Notes: generated by a model not told the origin, from the sequence alone. Shown: positions 18,401 through 27,317, counted from the stretch's first letter. The stretch is DNA of 64,000 nt from Thalassospira xiamenensis M-5 = DSM 17429 (GCF_000300235.2 NZ_CP004389.1:124001-188000); one strand, 5' to 3'. Numbers and translations are program-made.

Positions 18401-19273
18401 TGCAACACCCATCTCGATCCGCCTGCCATAAAAGGCGGAAACCATAGATTTCAGAGGCATCATCTCAGCGAGAGTGAAAGCGTTGAACAATAAGTGCTTC
18501 TGATTGCGAAGATCGACCATCAGCCGGTTCACGGCCGAAGAAAATGCCTGGGCTCGCTGCTGCCACATATCATTTGAACCACCCCCAGGCGGCATCAAAC
18601 TTTCCAGCATATTGTTGATCATGGATGTTGTGGTGGTAGCAAACGGGTTCACCGTATGACTGTTCCCACCTGTTTCTTTGCCACCCTGCATGAAGTTCAG
18701 GATCATGAGGTCATCATCGCGGCCAAAACGCCGTGCAAGACTGCGGATACTACCCCACAATTTAACATCCGCCTTCCCATCCATGAAAATGAAACCCGAT
18801 GACCAGCAAAGTCCATTCGCGCTTAACCCAAGGAGAAATTCGGTCTTGCCTGATCCGGTCGTGCCGATCATCAGGCCATGGCGCCGGGCATCATCGTTGC
18901 TCAGCCAAACTTCATCTCCTGAAACACGATCACGGCCCATATATAGAATACCGCGAGCTTTGTAATACTCTCCTTCGGCGCCAGGCTTTGGATCGTTATA
19001 GTCTGTGATATTCGCCGTTGACGGCAGCCGAACCGGTAAGGTCCCACGCAATTTTCGCACACGCAGGCAGAGTAGGGCGCACAACAAAAGAATGAGCTCA
19101 CTGGCTGCTGGAAAAACAAGAACCGCCAATAGTAGAAATATCGCGACCCCGTCAATATTGCGCGGCTCGCGCCACCAATCACCGAACTTCTGATAGCTGC
19201 TCCGGATGTCCCGGTTCAAAGAACTAAAGCGAAGCTCTTGTTGCTTTGTTGGTCCTTGAATTTGGTCGCTCAT
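15443..19273 (-). CDS. trbC: TrbC/DotL-like type IV coupling protein
   Basis: VirD4/TraD-superfamily coupling ATPase that recruits the relaxase-DNA complex to the secretion channel. Two membrane segments lie at about residues 43-70, Walker A GTTGSGKT at 137-144 and Walker B INIFDEVGYYFV near residue 440. At 1276 residues it is much longer than the usual 750-800: after about residue 620 comes a long Gly/Ser/Asp-rich low-complexity linker with further helical blocks, ending at DDAWV. DotL-type proteins have a C-terminal adaptor-binding extension; this one is unusually large and may hold extra adaptor sites or a fused module. It is 83 bases downstream of the DotM-like gene, the order seen in I-type systems. 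Confidence 0.85.
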   Translation of the reverse strand: MSDQIQGPTKQQELRFSSLNRDIRSSYQKFGDWWREPRNIDGVAIFLLLAVLVFPAASELILLLCALLCLRVRKLRGTLPVRLPSTANITDYNDPKPGAEGEYYKARGILYMGRDRVSGDEVWLSNDDARRHGLMIGTTGSGKTEFLLGLSANGLCWSSGFIFMDGKADVKLWGSIRSLARRFGRDDDLMILNFMQGGKETGGNSHTVNPFATTTTSMINNMLESLMPPGGGSNDMWQQRAQAFSSAVNRLMVDLRNQKHLLFNAFTLAEMMPLKSMVSAFYGRRIEMGVAGSPNHALIQNYRLSSKTREELQRYLNSLAGFSWSKAAAGEEQEGKALEQHGFLFMQFTKILSSLATNYDYIFQKPVGDIDLSDIVINRRILVVLLPSLEKSPDETANLGKINVALLKGMMATSLGDQIEGFTQEIIDNRPTTSMSPIINIFDEVGYYFVRGKAVMAAQARSLGFSLWFGAQDDQAMRSGGNGIEQEVNAVIANTNTKAFGKVEDPQNTYDLAKKSGGRTYVGRVAGYSQRAGALSVSNVDRGDVSIEEVDRISFDDLKGQREGQFHLVYGDAIARASVIYVPLVSLKMQRRSRFITVRPPEHALRNIQKSAISEAIAARISRPDWSIAGRLSALHHAGSRVTPILQSSGLDHVSNIWARSDGYKNPCERAAATLFALVFEDRVDWRANRHHFTEDLDGETVSRPNLLIGSEGKEDPVDTSGKQGAPVSKPVGDIDDIYVSPPEEVEVIEAPTDATGTSVQAGTVPQQGADSSQGGAQGSPVSFQPPALDSITGNQTAGRRNRSGSDDDETLLRVASAIRGGASASKASEPTRKNVMRDAVKQNFAKTFMGMAIAKAAKKEDESGKGTANGANSGGTANIEAALDESVASSDNFIKSEGATPDAHLYSPASQSERSRSVPINSGISRRKGFNRVREDEDSGVVAFDAVDFNDEARQSALEDRQISDGYADDENESNNLIRTGNLIHSRLRSHLSISETAYGLEAMRVSLTAGGERAFLRVSSTERMSAHSLRNVIADGIEAYLSDKIDPKSEVAEGFFNTFKTWKSVGGEGFTAEESQALVDVITDPSEIEGGIEDFIPTGSDNPLAGAYRKASISLWNTPETIRRVTDDLRNIGIASGRNTEEAGQQMAEIVAVAVSKSVPPSDKARLMPSGQAARDAVRARIGALVSKTGTGSSGSGEDGETGQGAGQAGEIVSGNFQHMFADSVSNTSVDDAGSVDALGMMNKYKAKKGAADKGGSSEGDTDLSPGFSDDAWV

Positions 19274-19356
19274 TTGAAATATCCAGCACAGGCCAAAAGT
19301 TTATTCGAGACGGCAGCGAAAAATCGCTATCGCAGAGTAGATTTTAATGAGGGAGC

Positions 19357-20994
19357 TCACATACCCTTGGCATCAGCCCACTTGTCATAGAAATATTCGA
19401 CGGTTCCGCGAAGAGCCTGGGCAACTTGCGGGATCTGTAACGGAGCTTCAGTGTCTGTTTCAGCAATCCAATGCGCGTGAATTCCTGCCGCTTCAATGAA
19501 CGGCTTTGGTCGACCATTACTGTTCAGGACATACCAAAGAGGCCGATCTGCGGCCCTCAGCCAGACAAATTCAGCCGTGGCCATGATTGACCCCTTCTTT
19601 TTGGACCAATCATATAAGGAAACCAGAGCAGTTTCCTGAAAAGAGTGGCCGTCACAGATCCGACGACCTTCACGCAGACGATCCACCAGACCAGTCAAAC
19701 GTTTCCGACGAGCGGCCATATCCTTAGCGCGCGGAAAAATTCCGTCCCGATATGCCTGGAAATCAGTGAAAAGTTTGGGACTGAAAACCCGAAGCAAATA
19801 CATGGCAGGCGGCACGGCTTTATCCCGTGTCATATACTGCACCTGTTGATCAGGAATACTTGCAATATAAGATGCTGGAGATGCACCATTTGCAAGATTA
19901 AACGCGTGCCGGCTCATTTCCATCAAGGGCGTGGCCTGAAGCAACGCTTCATGGAAATGCTCAAGTTTCCATGTCCCTTTGCCCTTGTGCTTGATCCGGA
20001 CCGCAGTCCAGATTTCGGCTATCTCTAGAAGCATGTTATGACACATGACGCGCTCGACGGCACCGCGATAGAGCATCGCAGCTGCTAGTACTTTTGTATG
20101 CGGCGGCAGAACCCCAAATCCGTTCCATGTCGCTTGAAATTGACGGGTTAATGCTGACAAGACCGGCACAAGCAAACAAACGCAGCCAACCAGATGATTG
20201 TCATCAATCAGAAAATCTTTACCCCTGTGACGGATAGCACGAGGCGTCGCGCGTAACTCCGGTAGCAATTTTGGACGGTACTGATCGATAAATTTACGGA
20301 CGGAGGAGGGATCGGCATGGCCTTTTTCGTCAATTGGAATGCGACCGTCTCCCCACGCGACAGCGAGATGGTCAAGGGTGAAGAGCGGCTTGCCTGTCTG
20401 ATCAGGTGCCGAAATGATGAACAAGGTCATTCCCATGTCGATACCGTTGTATGACAAGGCAACGCCGTTCTGCTCCAGCCATTCTTCCGGGTGCAGCGCC
20501 TGAGCGTAAAGTCGCTGCACTTCTTCGTCGCTTTCATCGGCCGGGTTGTCAACAGTGATGGGCAGGATCGTTTTCCATTCGCGCGACTGAACAGAAATCA
20601 GATCCTCAAGATTGTTCCCGGTGCCGAACCGACGGAATTTTTTAACAATCCAGGCCGAGCTGTTTGATCGCAGTCGCCAGTAAACCAATGCAAATCCACC
20701 AGCTACAACGAAGCTCCAGTATCGCAAGGCTGCTGTGCTCAGTTCGATCAGTGCTACTGGGCTAACCTGATCAGCGGGAGTTGTCGTTATATAGGCCACG
20801 GCAGCACGCGCACTTGCCGATACGTTGGTGAAGGCAAGTGCCTGATAATAACGAAGATACATCACATAATACGCGATCGAATCTCCGTAGAAATACCAAA
20901 CAGCCCATCCAGCGACCGAGAGCGCAGCCCCACCGAAACCGACGCCAAGCATGAGATCCTGACCGCCATCAACCTGATTGTTCTGGCTCGACAT
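19357..20994 (-). CDS. trbA: TrbA/DotM-like coupling-complex protein
   Basis: Inner-membrane partner of the coupling ATPase. Membrane segments lie near the N-terminus (LSVAGWAVWYFYGDSIAYYV) and around residue 85-105 (YWSFVVAGGFALVYW), followed by a large cytoplasmic domain with the DotM-like segment ...AAAMLYRGAVERVMCHNML. Length 545 is slightly above DotM/TrbA. The start overlaps the stop of the transglycosylase gene (TAATG), so the two are coupled. Confidence 0.75.
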   Translation of the reverse strand: MSSQNNQVDGGQDLMLGVGFGGAALSVAGWAVWYFYGDSIAYYVMYLRYYQALAFTNVSASARAAVAYITTTPADQVSPVALIELSTAALRYWSFVVAGGFALVYWRLRSNSSAWIVKKFRRFGTGNNLEDLISVQSREWKTILPITVDNPADESDEEVQRLYAQALHPEEWLEQNGVALSYNGIDMGMTLFIISAPDQTGKPLFTLDHLAVAWGDGRIPIDEKGHADPSSVRKFIDQYRPKLLPELRATPRAIRHRGKDFLIDDNHLVGCVCLLVPVLSALTRQFQATWNGFGVLPPHTKVLAAAMLYRGAVERVMCHNMLLEIAEIWTAVRIKHKGKGTWKLEHFHEALLQATPLMEMSRHAFNLANGASPASYIASIPDQQVQYMTRDKAVPPAMYLLRVFSPKLFTDFQAYRDGIFPRAKDMAARRKRLTGLVDRLREGRRICDGHSFQETALVSLYDWSKKKGSIMATAEFVWLRAADRPLWYVLNSNGRPKPFIEAAGIHAHWIAETDTEAPLQIPQVAQALRGTVEYFYDKWADAKGM

Positions 20995-21782
20995 TACTTG
21001 TTCTCCTTGGAGGACTGCTCGTGATCTAGAGTGCGCGAAGTGTCCTTGTCTAAGACGCTGTAATCGGCAATTCTGACGTAAATCATCCCCCCACCACTTT
21101 GCGAAATGACGGGTACGTCATCAGTTTTCTTTTCGGAAATCTCCGAAGTTGCTACATCAGCGATGGGGTCAACGTCCTCTGATGACACATTGTTCTTTGA
21201 GGGCGATTTTGTATAAGTCGAGGCAACTTTGACGGATTGCATGTTCCCCCAAGTTTCATCTTGCTCAACACTTGCATCTTCATCGGGCAAGCGGGGAGGG
21301 ATGTCATCCCGGGTAACGGCCGGCACTAAGCCAATTTGAACCGGTACATCGGGTAGCGGTGCGCCAGAGAGGGCGCCAATCCCGTACAAATCCTCAATCC
21401 GGGCCAGCAATTTCCGCATATAAACCTGCTGGACCCTCGGCGTTTTCGAGTGATACCGCCCCACGCCAGTCCAAAAATCCCCGTCTACCTCGGAAATTTT
21501 TCCACGCAAATGCCATGCGCCAATAGAAATATTGTAACAGGGATCATTTACCAAACTATCGCGTACAATTTTCTGAGGAACACCCGACCTGCTGGCAATA
21601 AGAGGAACATGAATGGTGTTGATCTGCATCGGGCCCAGATCAGATGTCCCGTTGCTGTTTCGCGAAACCGTTCCAACCTTGCCACCTTCAACAGACAGCA
21701 GGCTCCAGATTATTGCGGGTGGAAGCTGATAATTTGCCGAGGCCGCCATAACACAGGCCGCAATCACAGAGAGAGCTGACAT
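20994..21782 (-). CDS. Lytic transglycosylase (SLT-type)
   Basis: Peptidoglycan-cleaving enzyme that opens the wall for the pilus or secretion channel. The catalytic Glu32 lies in LLSVEGGKVG, followed by the family motifs DLGPMQIN and NISIGAWHL. The catalytic domain fills residues 15-140; the remaining 120 residues are polar and probably disordered. The N-terminal hydrophobic stretch (SVIAACVMAASA) could be a weak signal peptide. It could correspond to R64 PilT or to another transfer-region transglycosylase. One-base overlaps on both sides place it in a tight operon. Confidence 0.85.
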   Translation of the reverse strand: MSALSVIAACVMAASANYQLPPAIIWSLLSVEGGKVGTVSRNSNGTSDLGPMQINTIHVPLIASRSGVPQKIVRDSLVNDPCYNISIGAWHLRGKISEVDGDFWTGVGRYHSKTPRVQQVYMRKLLARIEDLYGIGALSGAPLPDVPVQIGLVPAVTRDDIPPRLPDEDASVEQDETWGNMQSVKVASTYTKSPSKNNVSSEDVDPIADVATSEISEKKTDDVPVISQSGGGMIYVRIADYSVLDKDTSRTLDHEQSSKENK

Positions 21783-22639
21783 TAGCCGTGGACCCTGACC
21801 AGTGAAACAAGTGTCCCCACGTCATGGGAAGATCGCGTAAGCAGCGTGTTAAGAAAGCCGTCGAGTTCGTCATCGTCAGTCAACTTAAACTCGGATGCCG
21901 CAATTGTGTATTGCCGATAGAGCACCTGACCGACAATGGGCAATAATGCCAATGCCGCTTCTTCAGCTGCACGAGCCTCTTCCTGGGTTGCCCCTTTACC
22001 TGCTCCACCAAGATCACGCGGGTCCGCGTCCCTAACGAGAGCAAAACCCGTTGAGATTGCTATATCTTGACCCGCAACAAGGATGTCTCGAATGACCTGT
22101 GCCCGGCACCGAACAAGAGGAAAGGCAATGGCTTTTGCCAGAACGTCCCCAAATGCCTGAACAATTCTTATTTTCCAAAGGAAATCAGGCGCGAGGTGAG
22201 GAAGCGCTGGTGCGTCTAGCGAATATCCACCATCGAGATCAGTTACGGCCTCAACCAAGGGGGCAATCAGCCCCTGTTCCTGAAGGTTCTGCAATCCTCT
22301 TCGCTCGGCAGATGCCAACAATCCAGCAGCTGTCTCCAACGCAAGGCGGCGGAGATCTGCATGCTCGATCGCGGTTTCATCCCCACCACATGCCGTGAGG
22401 ATCTCGTCACCTAAAGACGTACAAGAACCCAAGAGGCTTTGCAGGCGATGGACGAAAACACCAGTCGATCCTTTTGCCGCATTTGCCGCACTTACAAAGA
22501 CGGGCACCACGCTTGCGACAAGTTCGATCTTTGCCAGAACATTATCCAAATCGCCGCTTCTGAACTTTTTCGAATGGGCGACTTCGCTATCATTTTGTGC
22601 GAACGGACTGGCGGGCAAGGTATCTTCCATCAGCATCAT
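21782..22639 (-). CDS. Unknown transfer-operon protein
   Basis: First gene of the leftward row that continues with the transglycosylase, DotM-like and coupling proteins. The 285 residues are mostly helical and Ala/Leu-rich with no clear membrane segment, except a possible amphipathic stretch at IELVASVVPVFVSAANAA. No family recognised. Tight coupling to the next gene (TAATG) suggests a conjugation role. The second Met of MMLMED may also serve as start. Confidence 0.6.
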   Translation of the reverse strand: MMLMEDTLPASPFAQNDSEVAHSKKFRSGDLDNVLAKIELVASVVPVFVSAANAAKGSTGVFVHRLQSLLGSCTSLGDEILTACGGDETAIEHADLRRLALETAAGLLASAERRGLQNLQEQGLIAPLVEAVTDLDGGYSLDAPALPHLAPDFLWKIRIVQAFGDVLAKAIAFPLVRCRAQVIRDILVAGQDIAISTGFALVRDADPRDLGGAGKGATQEEARAAEEAALALLPIVGQVLYRQYTIAASEFKLTDDDELDGFLNTLLTRSSHDVGTLVSLVRVHG

Positions 22640-22720
22640 CCGATTATGTATTGTGGATTACAAAATACAGACTACCAAAGCCACATAATCAAATGTTGAG
22701 AAAAGAACGATAAAAACACA

Positions 22721-22756
22721 AAAAAAAAGCCTGCGCTCATTATAAGCCCAGGCTTT
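22721..22756 (-). terminator. Terminator for the leftward gene at 22785
   Basis: Minus strand: stem AAAGCCTGGGCT / AGCGCAGGCTTT with a 7-base loop and a T-run of about nine. It separates the 22785 gene from the transfer operon below, so that operon needs its own promoter within 22640-22720. Confidence 0.85.
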
Positions 22757-22784
22757 GCCAATATCATATTCGGCTATAAAGGAT

Positions 22785-23369
22785 TTAAACGAAAGCGCCA
22801 TGATCATCATGATCAAAAACAAGTGAGTCACCATCAAATTGCGGCGACGATTTTTCATTTTCACTTGATGTCCAGGTCATAGGCCCAGTCAGCAAGGAAG
22901 GATCGGTTTCAATGTCTGCCGCAACTTGCCTGGAAACGCGCATTGCGGCGCTAATCTCGGGGTTCCAGCGCGCTTGCAATGGGGCAATGTTGATGCCATC
23001 GGGCTCCGCAAGCCCTTCTGCCACCTGATCAGCAAGAAGCATTAACAGGGGCTCGGGAACCTTGAAGGCATGAATATCGAAACGGGTTCGATCAATAAAA
23101 ATCATGGGGCAAGCATTATACCCTGTCGCCAGCGACCATCGAGACGCCATTTCCAGCACCATGAGACGATAATATTTTTCCTCGTCCCACAGCTGCTCGC
23201 CGGAAACATGAACAGATTTGGAAGCATCCCGGTTAACCGAAGCTGATTCTTGGCTTTTTGCCCGATCTACTGCCTCCTCTGCGATGGACACAAGCACCGG
23301 CCGGAGTGTGGAGATCGTAACTTCTCCATCAGAAAATCGCGAACTACCCTCAGCCATTACATTGTCCAT
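22785..23369 (-). CDS. Unknown protein
   Basis: A 194-residue acidic protein of unknown family. A start at 23369 is preferred over the frame opening at 23447, because GAGGTTGAA sits five bases before that ATG. Notable segments are EEKYYRLMVLEMASRWSLA and FIDRTRFDIHAFKVPE. No signal peptide. Two TGGTTACAT words about 20 bases apart lie upstream (23465-23490, minus strand). It is monocistronic, with a strong terminator. Confidence 0.6.
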   Translation of the reverse strand: MDNVMAEGSSRFSDGEVTISTLRPVLVSIAEEAVDRAKSQESASVNRDASKSVHVSGEQLWDEEKYYRLMVLEMASRWSLATGYNACPMIFIDRTRFDIHAFKVPEPLLMLLADQVAEGLAEPDGINIAPLQARWNPEISAAMRVSRQVAADIETDPSLLTGPMTWTSSENEKSSPQFDGDSLVFDHDDHGAFV

Positions 23370-23500
23370 TTCAACCTCATTGGAATATTTTGCAACACAG
23401 GATTCTGGTTTCCGATGTAGATTACAGAATGTCCTCTGCTTCACCATTCTGGGTGATTTATGTAACCAACATCAAAAAATGTAACCAGAAACCGTACAAA

Positions 23501-24046
23501 ATGGATCGTAGCACCAAACTCCGTAACGAGGTTTACAAAAATCACTTCACCCGATGGCTGGCAGAAGAGATTGTCGCACGTCGTATTACGCCGGTTAATA
23601 TGAGCAAACCTGCGAGAGGCGGACGTAGGCGGGAGATTGCAGTCTATTCAGGTTCTTTGCTTTTTTCGCGACGATTTGCAGTAGGCCAGAGCCATGGGAA
23701 GCTCTTCCTTGCAGCCCAGAAGCGTGATCTAATTGGCCTTATGGGTGCTCACTGGACTCATGCATATCTCGAAGTCACGCGGCATGGCCTCGCGCTCTGC
23801 CTTGAAGCCGATAACCTGGTCGGCGGGGATTTGGAAACAGAACGATATTTTGCGATCGAGATTCCAATTCCGTCAGAAGCCTTCAATCTTTTGCCGGACA
23901 TCCGAAACGGTGGGGAAATATATGCAATTGGCATGATCCTGAATGAAAAAAACAGGATCATTGGCATTAGAAAGAAGTATGCGTTTAAGACTGAGCTTCT
24001 TCCTGGCCTTTATAATCCAGCTGCAGATATTCAAACCGGCAATTAA
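23501..24046 (+). CDS. Unknown basic protein
   Basis: A 181-residue protein, not recognised. The N-terminus (residues 1-50) is very basic with RGGRRR. The rest alternates strand-like segments such as FAIEIPIPSEAFNLLPDI and GEIYAIGMILNEKNRIIGI. The ATG at 23501 is preferred to a TTG at 23390 because the latter lies inside the divergent gene's leader. It ends with a 4-base tail-to-tail overlap with the next leftward gene. Confidence 0.55.
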   Translation: MDRSTKLRNEVYKNHFTRWLAEEIVARRITPVNMSKPARGGRRREIAVYSGSLLFSRRFAVGQSHGKLFLAAQKRDLIGLMGAHWTHAYLEVTRHGLALCLEADNLVGGDLETERYFAIEIPIPSEAFNLLPDIRNGGEIYAIGMILNEKNRIIGIRKKYAFKTELLPGLYNPAADIQTGN

Positions 24047-24687
24047 TGTCCGTCGACCGGATCGAAATCTATGGATGCAAGTGCTTTATCAATTTCGGCT
24101 GACGGATAAATTTTTGACAGATCCTCTGATTTTTGGCCTCGACGACATTCAATTGCGTCAAAAATTCGCTCGAACACTTCGGCGTGCCTGTCTCCATAGT
24201 GCTCATCTGCGCTCAACAAGGCACAAACGGGACAGGAGCAATCGCGCGCAGATTTGGACGGGTCATGGCGAACATCACCTTCAAGAGTGCGAGCCAGGGC
24301 ATCCACGAGCGCGCGGCGACGAATGTTCAACCTGACACGATCAAACCCTTTGGCTCCACGATCATGAACCAGGCGCAAAGAGGGAGCCCTCCGCGGCGGA
24401 GAAACCATCTTTTGACAACCAGAGCGACCAGAGCCACCGACACCACCCTGTCCACTGCCGTCATTGCCACTGGAAGAGTGCCCGCCGCTTTCGGGATCCT
24501 CCTTGTTACCTTCGACCTGCACATCTAGGATACGCAAGGTAGCGTCAAAAGTGCCAATGGCGCCACGCTGATCAACGTCCCAATCAACGCTCACTTCAAG
24601 ACCCATAGCGAGCATCAATTGTTTGACTTTTTCTACTGCGGCCCGTTCTTGCCCAATAAGCCTAACCAGAACATCGTTGGATGACAT
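24043..24687 (-). CDS. Unknown protein with CSCPVC motif
   Basis: A 214-residue protein from the ATG at 24687 (GCGGAGAC upstream); an in-frame TTG at 24729 would add 14 residues. It has three parts: an N-terminal alpha/beta region, a Ser/Gly-rich linker around residues 80-105 (GGHSSSGNDGSGQGG), and a basic C-terminal region holding DCSCPVCALL, a possible metal or disulfide site. No family recognised. It lies downstream of the HTH-like gene at 24846 with a 158-base gap. Confidence 0.55.
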   Translation of the reverse strand: MSSNDVLVRLIGQERAAVEKVKQLMLAMGLEVSVDWDVDQRGAIGTFDATLRILDVQVEGNKEDPESGGHSSSGNDGSGQGGVGGSGRSGCQKMVSPPRRAPSLRLVHDRGAKGFDRVRLNIRRRALVDALARTLEGDVRHDPSKSARDCSCPVCALLSADEHYGDRHAEVFERIFDAIECRRGQKSEDLSKIYPSAEIDKALASIDFDPVDGH

Positions 24688-24845
24688 AAATGTCTCCGCA
24701 TCAGGAATTTTCTTTATCAGATCGGGCAAAAATGGATTTGAAACGCTGTGATGTTCGCGCCCATATCACTCCTCGACCGGTCCCCTCTTATGTACCATTG
24801 GCTCGCGGCGCTATCCCGCCACAGCTTAGATCCGTCTGAAGCCAG

Positions 24846-25550
24846 CTAAAGCGCTTTTGATGCTTCGCTCGCCCTGTACTTTTTGCGAAGCGCCTGTTCA
24901 CGCTCAACAATTTTGAGCCAGTTTCTCCAGAAGTTAACGAACACGGCAACTAAGCTATGGCGCCCGCCTTCCGATAGAATAGTAGAAACTGCCAGATCAA
25001 CCTTATACTCTTCCTTATTACTATCGTCTAATGTTTCATTTGAACGGTTCAATTCAGCCCTGAGCATGTAAGAAACATCGGATATGCTTGCCCAATTTGA
25101 ACCAGACTCAAATTCAATCTCTTTGATGAGGTAATAGATCAGGTTGCTTGCCTCAGCAGTCGGCTCATCTCCCGTCACCCTCCAACGTGAAAGAGCACTG
25201 GCACTGCGGCCGAGCGCAAAACAAAACTGTTCTTCTGAGAGTGAAAAGCCACCAACGGATAGCAATGTTTCACTGACTTCGAAAAATTCAACTGGTGAAA
25301 TTATATCGTGGATTGGCACCAGATGCTGATTCTGCTGCATCCATCGCACGATGAGTGCGGTAGTCAGGTTGGACACCGGGCCGGGATCACGCAAAGACTT
25401 CGCCCATTTGGTCGGCACCATAGCCAGCAACCATTGCATATCTCGCGAACTTGCCCCCAGCTCCAAACGAACCTGATACAGGTCTTCGCCAATAACAGGG
25501 CGTCTTTCGGGATCGATTTTTATGGGGTCTTCGACCGGATCATTGCCCAT
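24846..25550 (-). CDS. Putative HTH regulator
   Basis: A 234-residue protein whose middle holds an HTH-like pattern (SEEQFCFALGRSASALSRWRV, residues about 105-125), similar in layout to the HTH of the protein at 28471. The C-terminal part is helical, and the N-terminal 60 residues contain a second helix pair (DLYQVRLELGASSRDMQWLL) that also resembles an Xre-type HTH start. AAGGTAAG lies six bases before the ATG. It is a candidate regulator of the divergent transfer regions, by position only. Confidence 0.6.
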   Translation of the reverse strand: MGNDPVEDPIKIDPERRPVIGEDLYQVRLELGASSRDMQWLLAMVPTKWAKSLRDPGPVSNLTTALIVRWMQQNQHLVPIHDIISPVEFFEVSETLLSVGGFSLSEEQFCFALGRSASALSRWRVTGDEPTAEASNLIYYLIKEIEFESGSNWASISDVSYMLRAELNRSNETLDDSNKEEYKVDLAVSTILSEGGRHSLVAVFVNFWRNWLKIVEREQALRKKYRASEASKAL

Positions 25551-26009
25551 ACAATACTTACCTTAGCTGACAACTGAAATAACGCTTGAAATACAATCGA
25601 TACATTTGTCCAGCGGATGCCATGATGTGTCGCAATACGAAAATCGCGATAACACATTACAATCCAATGGAAACAATTACTTTTAAGAGCTTACTACACC
25701 TTTTCCAGACAATCGAGATACGTTAACTCGCAGGCAATTCTTCGGCGTGGGCGATATTGCTGTATCGTCCATATCGGGGAAGCAAGGCAACCCCTTTAGC
25801 CTTGTATTTTAATGATTTTTTCAACCGCAGGGACTTTCGCTGGCAAAACGCCCATAGATTGGGCTGTAAAAAAATATCGTTACCTATGAAAAATCACGCC
25901 TAAACCGAATAATAAGTTTTACGGGTTTTGATTTTTCGGGACTTCGGGGTATTTTGCCGAAGCTTCGCGATTAATGGGGCTGCTGCGGGAAATTGAGAGG
26001 CGCACTATA
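25551..26009. other. Gene-free divergent region with several hairpins
   Basis: About 460 bases between divergent genes with no coding frame. It contains a hairpin GGGCGATA/TATCGTCC (25749-25770, 6-base loop, one G-T pair), GGGG/CCCC at 25776-25794, GCCCA/TGGGC at 25850-25864 and CTTCGG/CCGAAG at 25942-25962. The density of stems suggests a structured leader or small RNA for the rightward gene, but no known RNA family was recognised. Confidence 0.4.
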
Positions 26010-26651
26010 ATGCATGCAATGGGACTGAATTATACCGCTGTCCAATTTTACATTCCGGTCGATTTGACCAGCACATCCATTTCTCGGAAACAGTCTATAG
26101 ACGACGTGATCACCCCTGGGAAACTCAAGCTTCCACCGACGGGGTTGACCGGCCTCACTAATATCAGCAGGAAGCCCTTCATGACGAAAGTCATCATCGA
26201 CGGTTACAAGGACCGTGGATGCAAATGCATTCCCGTTGACGTGAGGCTCTTGAACAACCCATTTCCGGAACATTCAAAAGCTAAAACGAACCGGATTGAC
26301 ATAGAAGACCTGGAAGACCCGACATTTCAGGTTTTGCACCTCAATTGGGCGCGCGGTCCACTTCTCGACCATATTTCCCGAAGATGGACTGAAATACTGA
26401 AAGAAGCTGGGGCGCCAACTGAGCCTACTTTTCAGTGGGGATCATTCATTACCTGGCGTCCCGATCTTCTGGATGTTCTAATGGCTGACGATCTGTTTTC
26501 CTGCATCGGCGCTCTGGGTTATTCGGCCTATGACCCGGTTGCCAACGAAGTGATTCCTTTGCTCACCATTTATGATCCGGATTTGATTGTGGATGCCCGA
26601 CCACTGAGAAGCGGTATCAGCGTCGATCTGCCAGAAAGACTTTTCGCCTGA
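26010..26651 (+). CDS. Unknown protein
   Basis: A 213-residue soluble protein, not recognised. The ATG at 26010 follows GAGAGG. Sequence features are a Trp-rich region (LNWARGPLLDHISRRW, FQWGSFITWRP) and a Pro/Asp-rich middle. It precedes the TraL-like and endonuclease genes in the same direction but is separated by a promoter-like gap. Confidence 0.55.
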   Translation: MHAMGLNYTAVQFYIPVDLTSTSISRKQSIDDVITPGKLKLPPTGLTGLTNISRKPFMTKVIIDGYKDRGCKCIPVDVRLLNNPFPEHSKAKTNRIDIEDLEDPTFQVLHLNWARGPLLDHISRRWTEILKEAGAPTEPTFQWGSFITWRPDLLDVLMADDLFSCIGALGYSAYDPVANEVIPLLTIYDPDLIVDARPLRSGISVDLPERLFA

Positions 26652-26654
26652 TTG

Positions 26655-26692
26655 ATATACAAAATTTTTGACACCACACTTTTTGTATTCTG
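26655..26692 (+). promoter_or_regulatory. Promoter with TACAAAA inverted repeat
   Basis: ATACAAAA and TTTTGTAT form a perfect 8-bp inverted repeat flanking a TTGACA box (about 26668-26673). This arrangement suggests an operator on the promoter of the exported protein gene at 26749. Confidence 0.5.
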
Positions 26693-26748
26693 ACCTAACA
26701 TATGGAATAGAGGCCCGCAATACGGTCACACATTTCAAGGCAGAAACA

Positions 26749-27267
26749 ATGTTCAGAAATATTGAGGTATCTCGCCGCGGCATTCGAAATGCTTTGGCTT
26801 TAAGCGTAACGTTCTCACTGATCATACTGCTGTCACAAGCCAACGAAGCAGTGGCAGCTTCAGAAAACGAATGCGCCATATGGCTATGCGCGCCAGGTGG
26901 ATTTCCAAACGGCTGCGAACCCCCGCATGCAGCGATGATGTCACGCATAAAGAGGGACAAATCTCCAATCCCCGACTGGAATGAATGCTTCTCCAGCAAA
27001 GACGTACCCGGAGGGGGTAGTGGAAGCGCTGATTATGGACCCGTTGCATATATTCCCGAACATCAGGTCTGTGTTCGCTGGAAATCTTGGGGATCCGATG
27101 GCGAAAGATGCGTTGAACACAAGACGATTCCGGAAGAATATCGCAAAGGAACGCGATGCCGCACCAACCGGGACGGAGAGAGAACTCCCGCCCACTGCAC
27201 AAAGTCATTGAATTATATCGATGTATTCATTGACGGAAAAAAACAGGGGGAAACATATTATTACTGA
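26749..27267 (+). CDS. TraL/TrbM-like exported cysteine-rich protein
   Basis: Exported protein of 172 residues. The ATG at 26749 gives a signal peptide with core ALALSVTFSLIILLS and a cleavage near AVAAS. The mature N-terminus reads CAIWLCAPGGFPNGC, then AMMSRIKRDKSPIPDWNEC, a pattern I associate with small periplasmic conjugation proteins annotated TraL or TrbM-like. Eight cysteines suggest disulfides. It is followed by the periplasmic endonuclease gene after its own promoter. Confidence 0.6.
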   Translation: MFRNIEVSRRGIRNALALSVTFSLIILLSQANEAVAASENECAIWLCAPGGFPNGCEPPHAAMMSRIKRDKSPIPDWNECFSSKDVPGGGSGSADYGPVAYIPEHQVCVRWKSWGSDGERCVEHKTIPEEYRKGTRCRTNRDGERTPAHCTKSLNYIDVFIDGKKQGETYYY

Positions 27268-27317
27268 CACGTCAGCTTGCCGGACCGGATGATACGTTCT
27301 TGTCCGGCAGCTATCTA

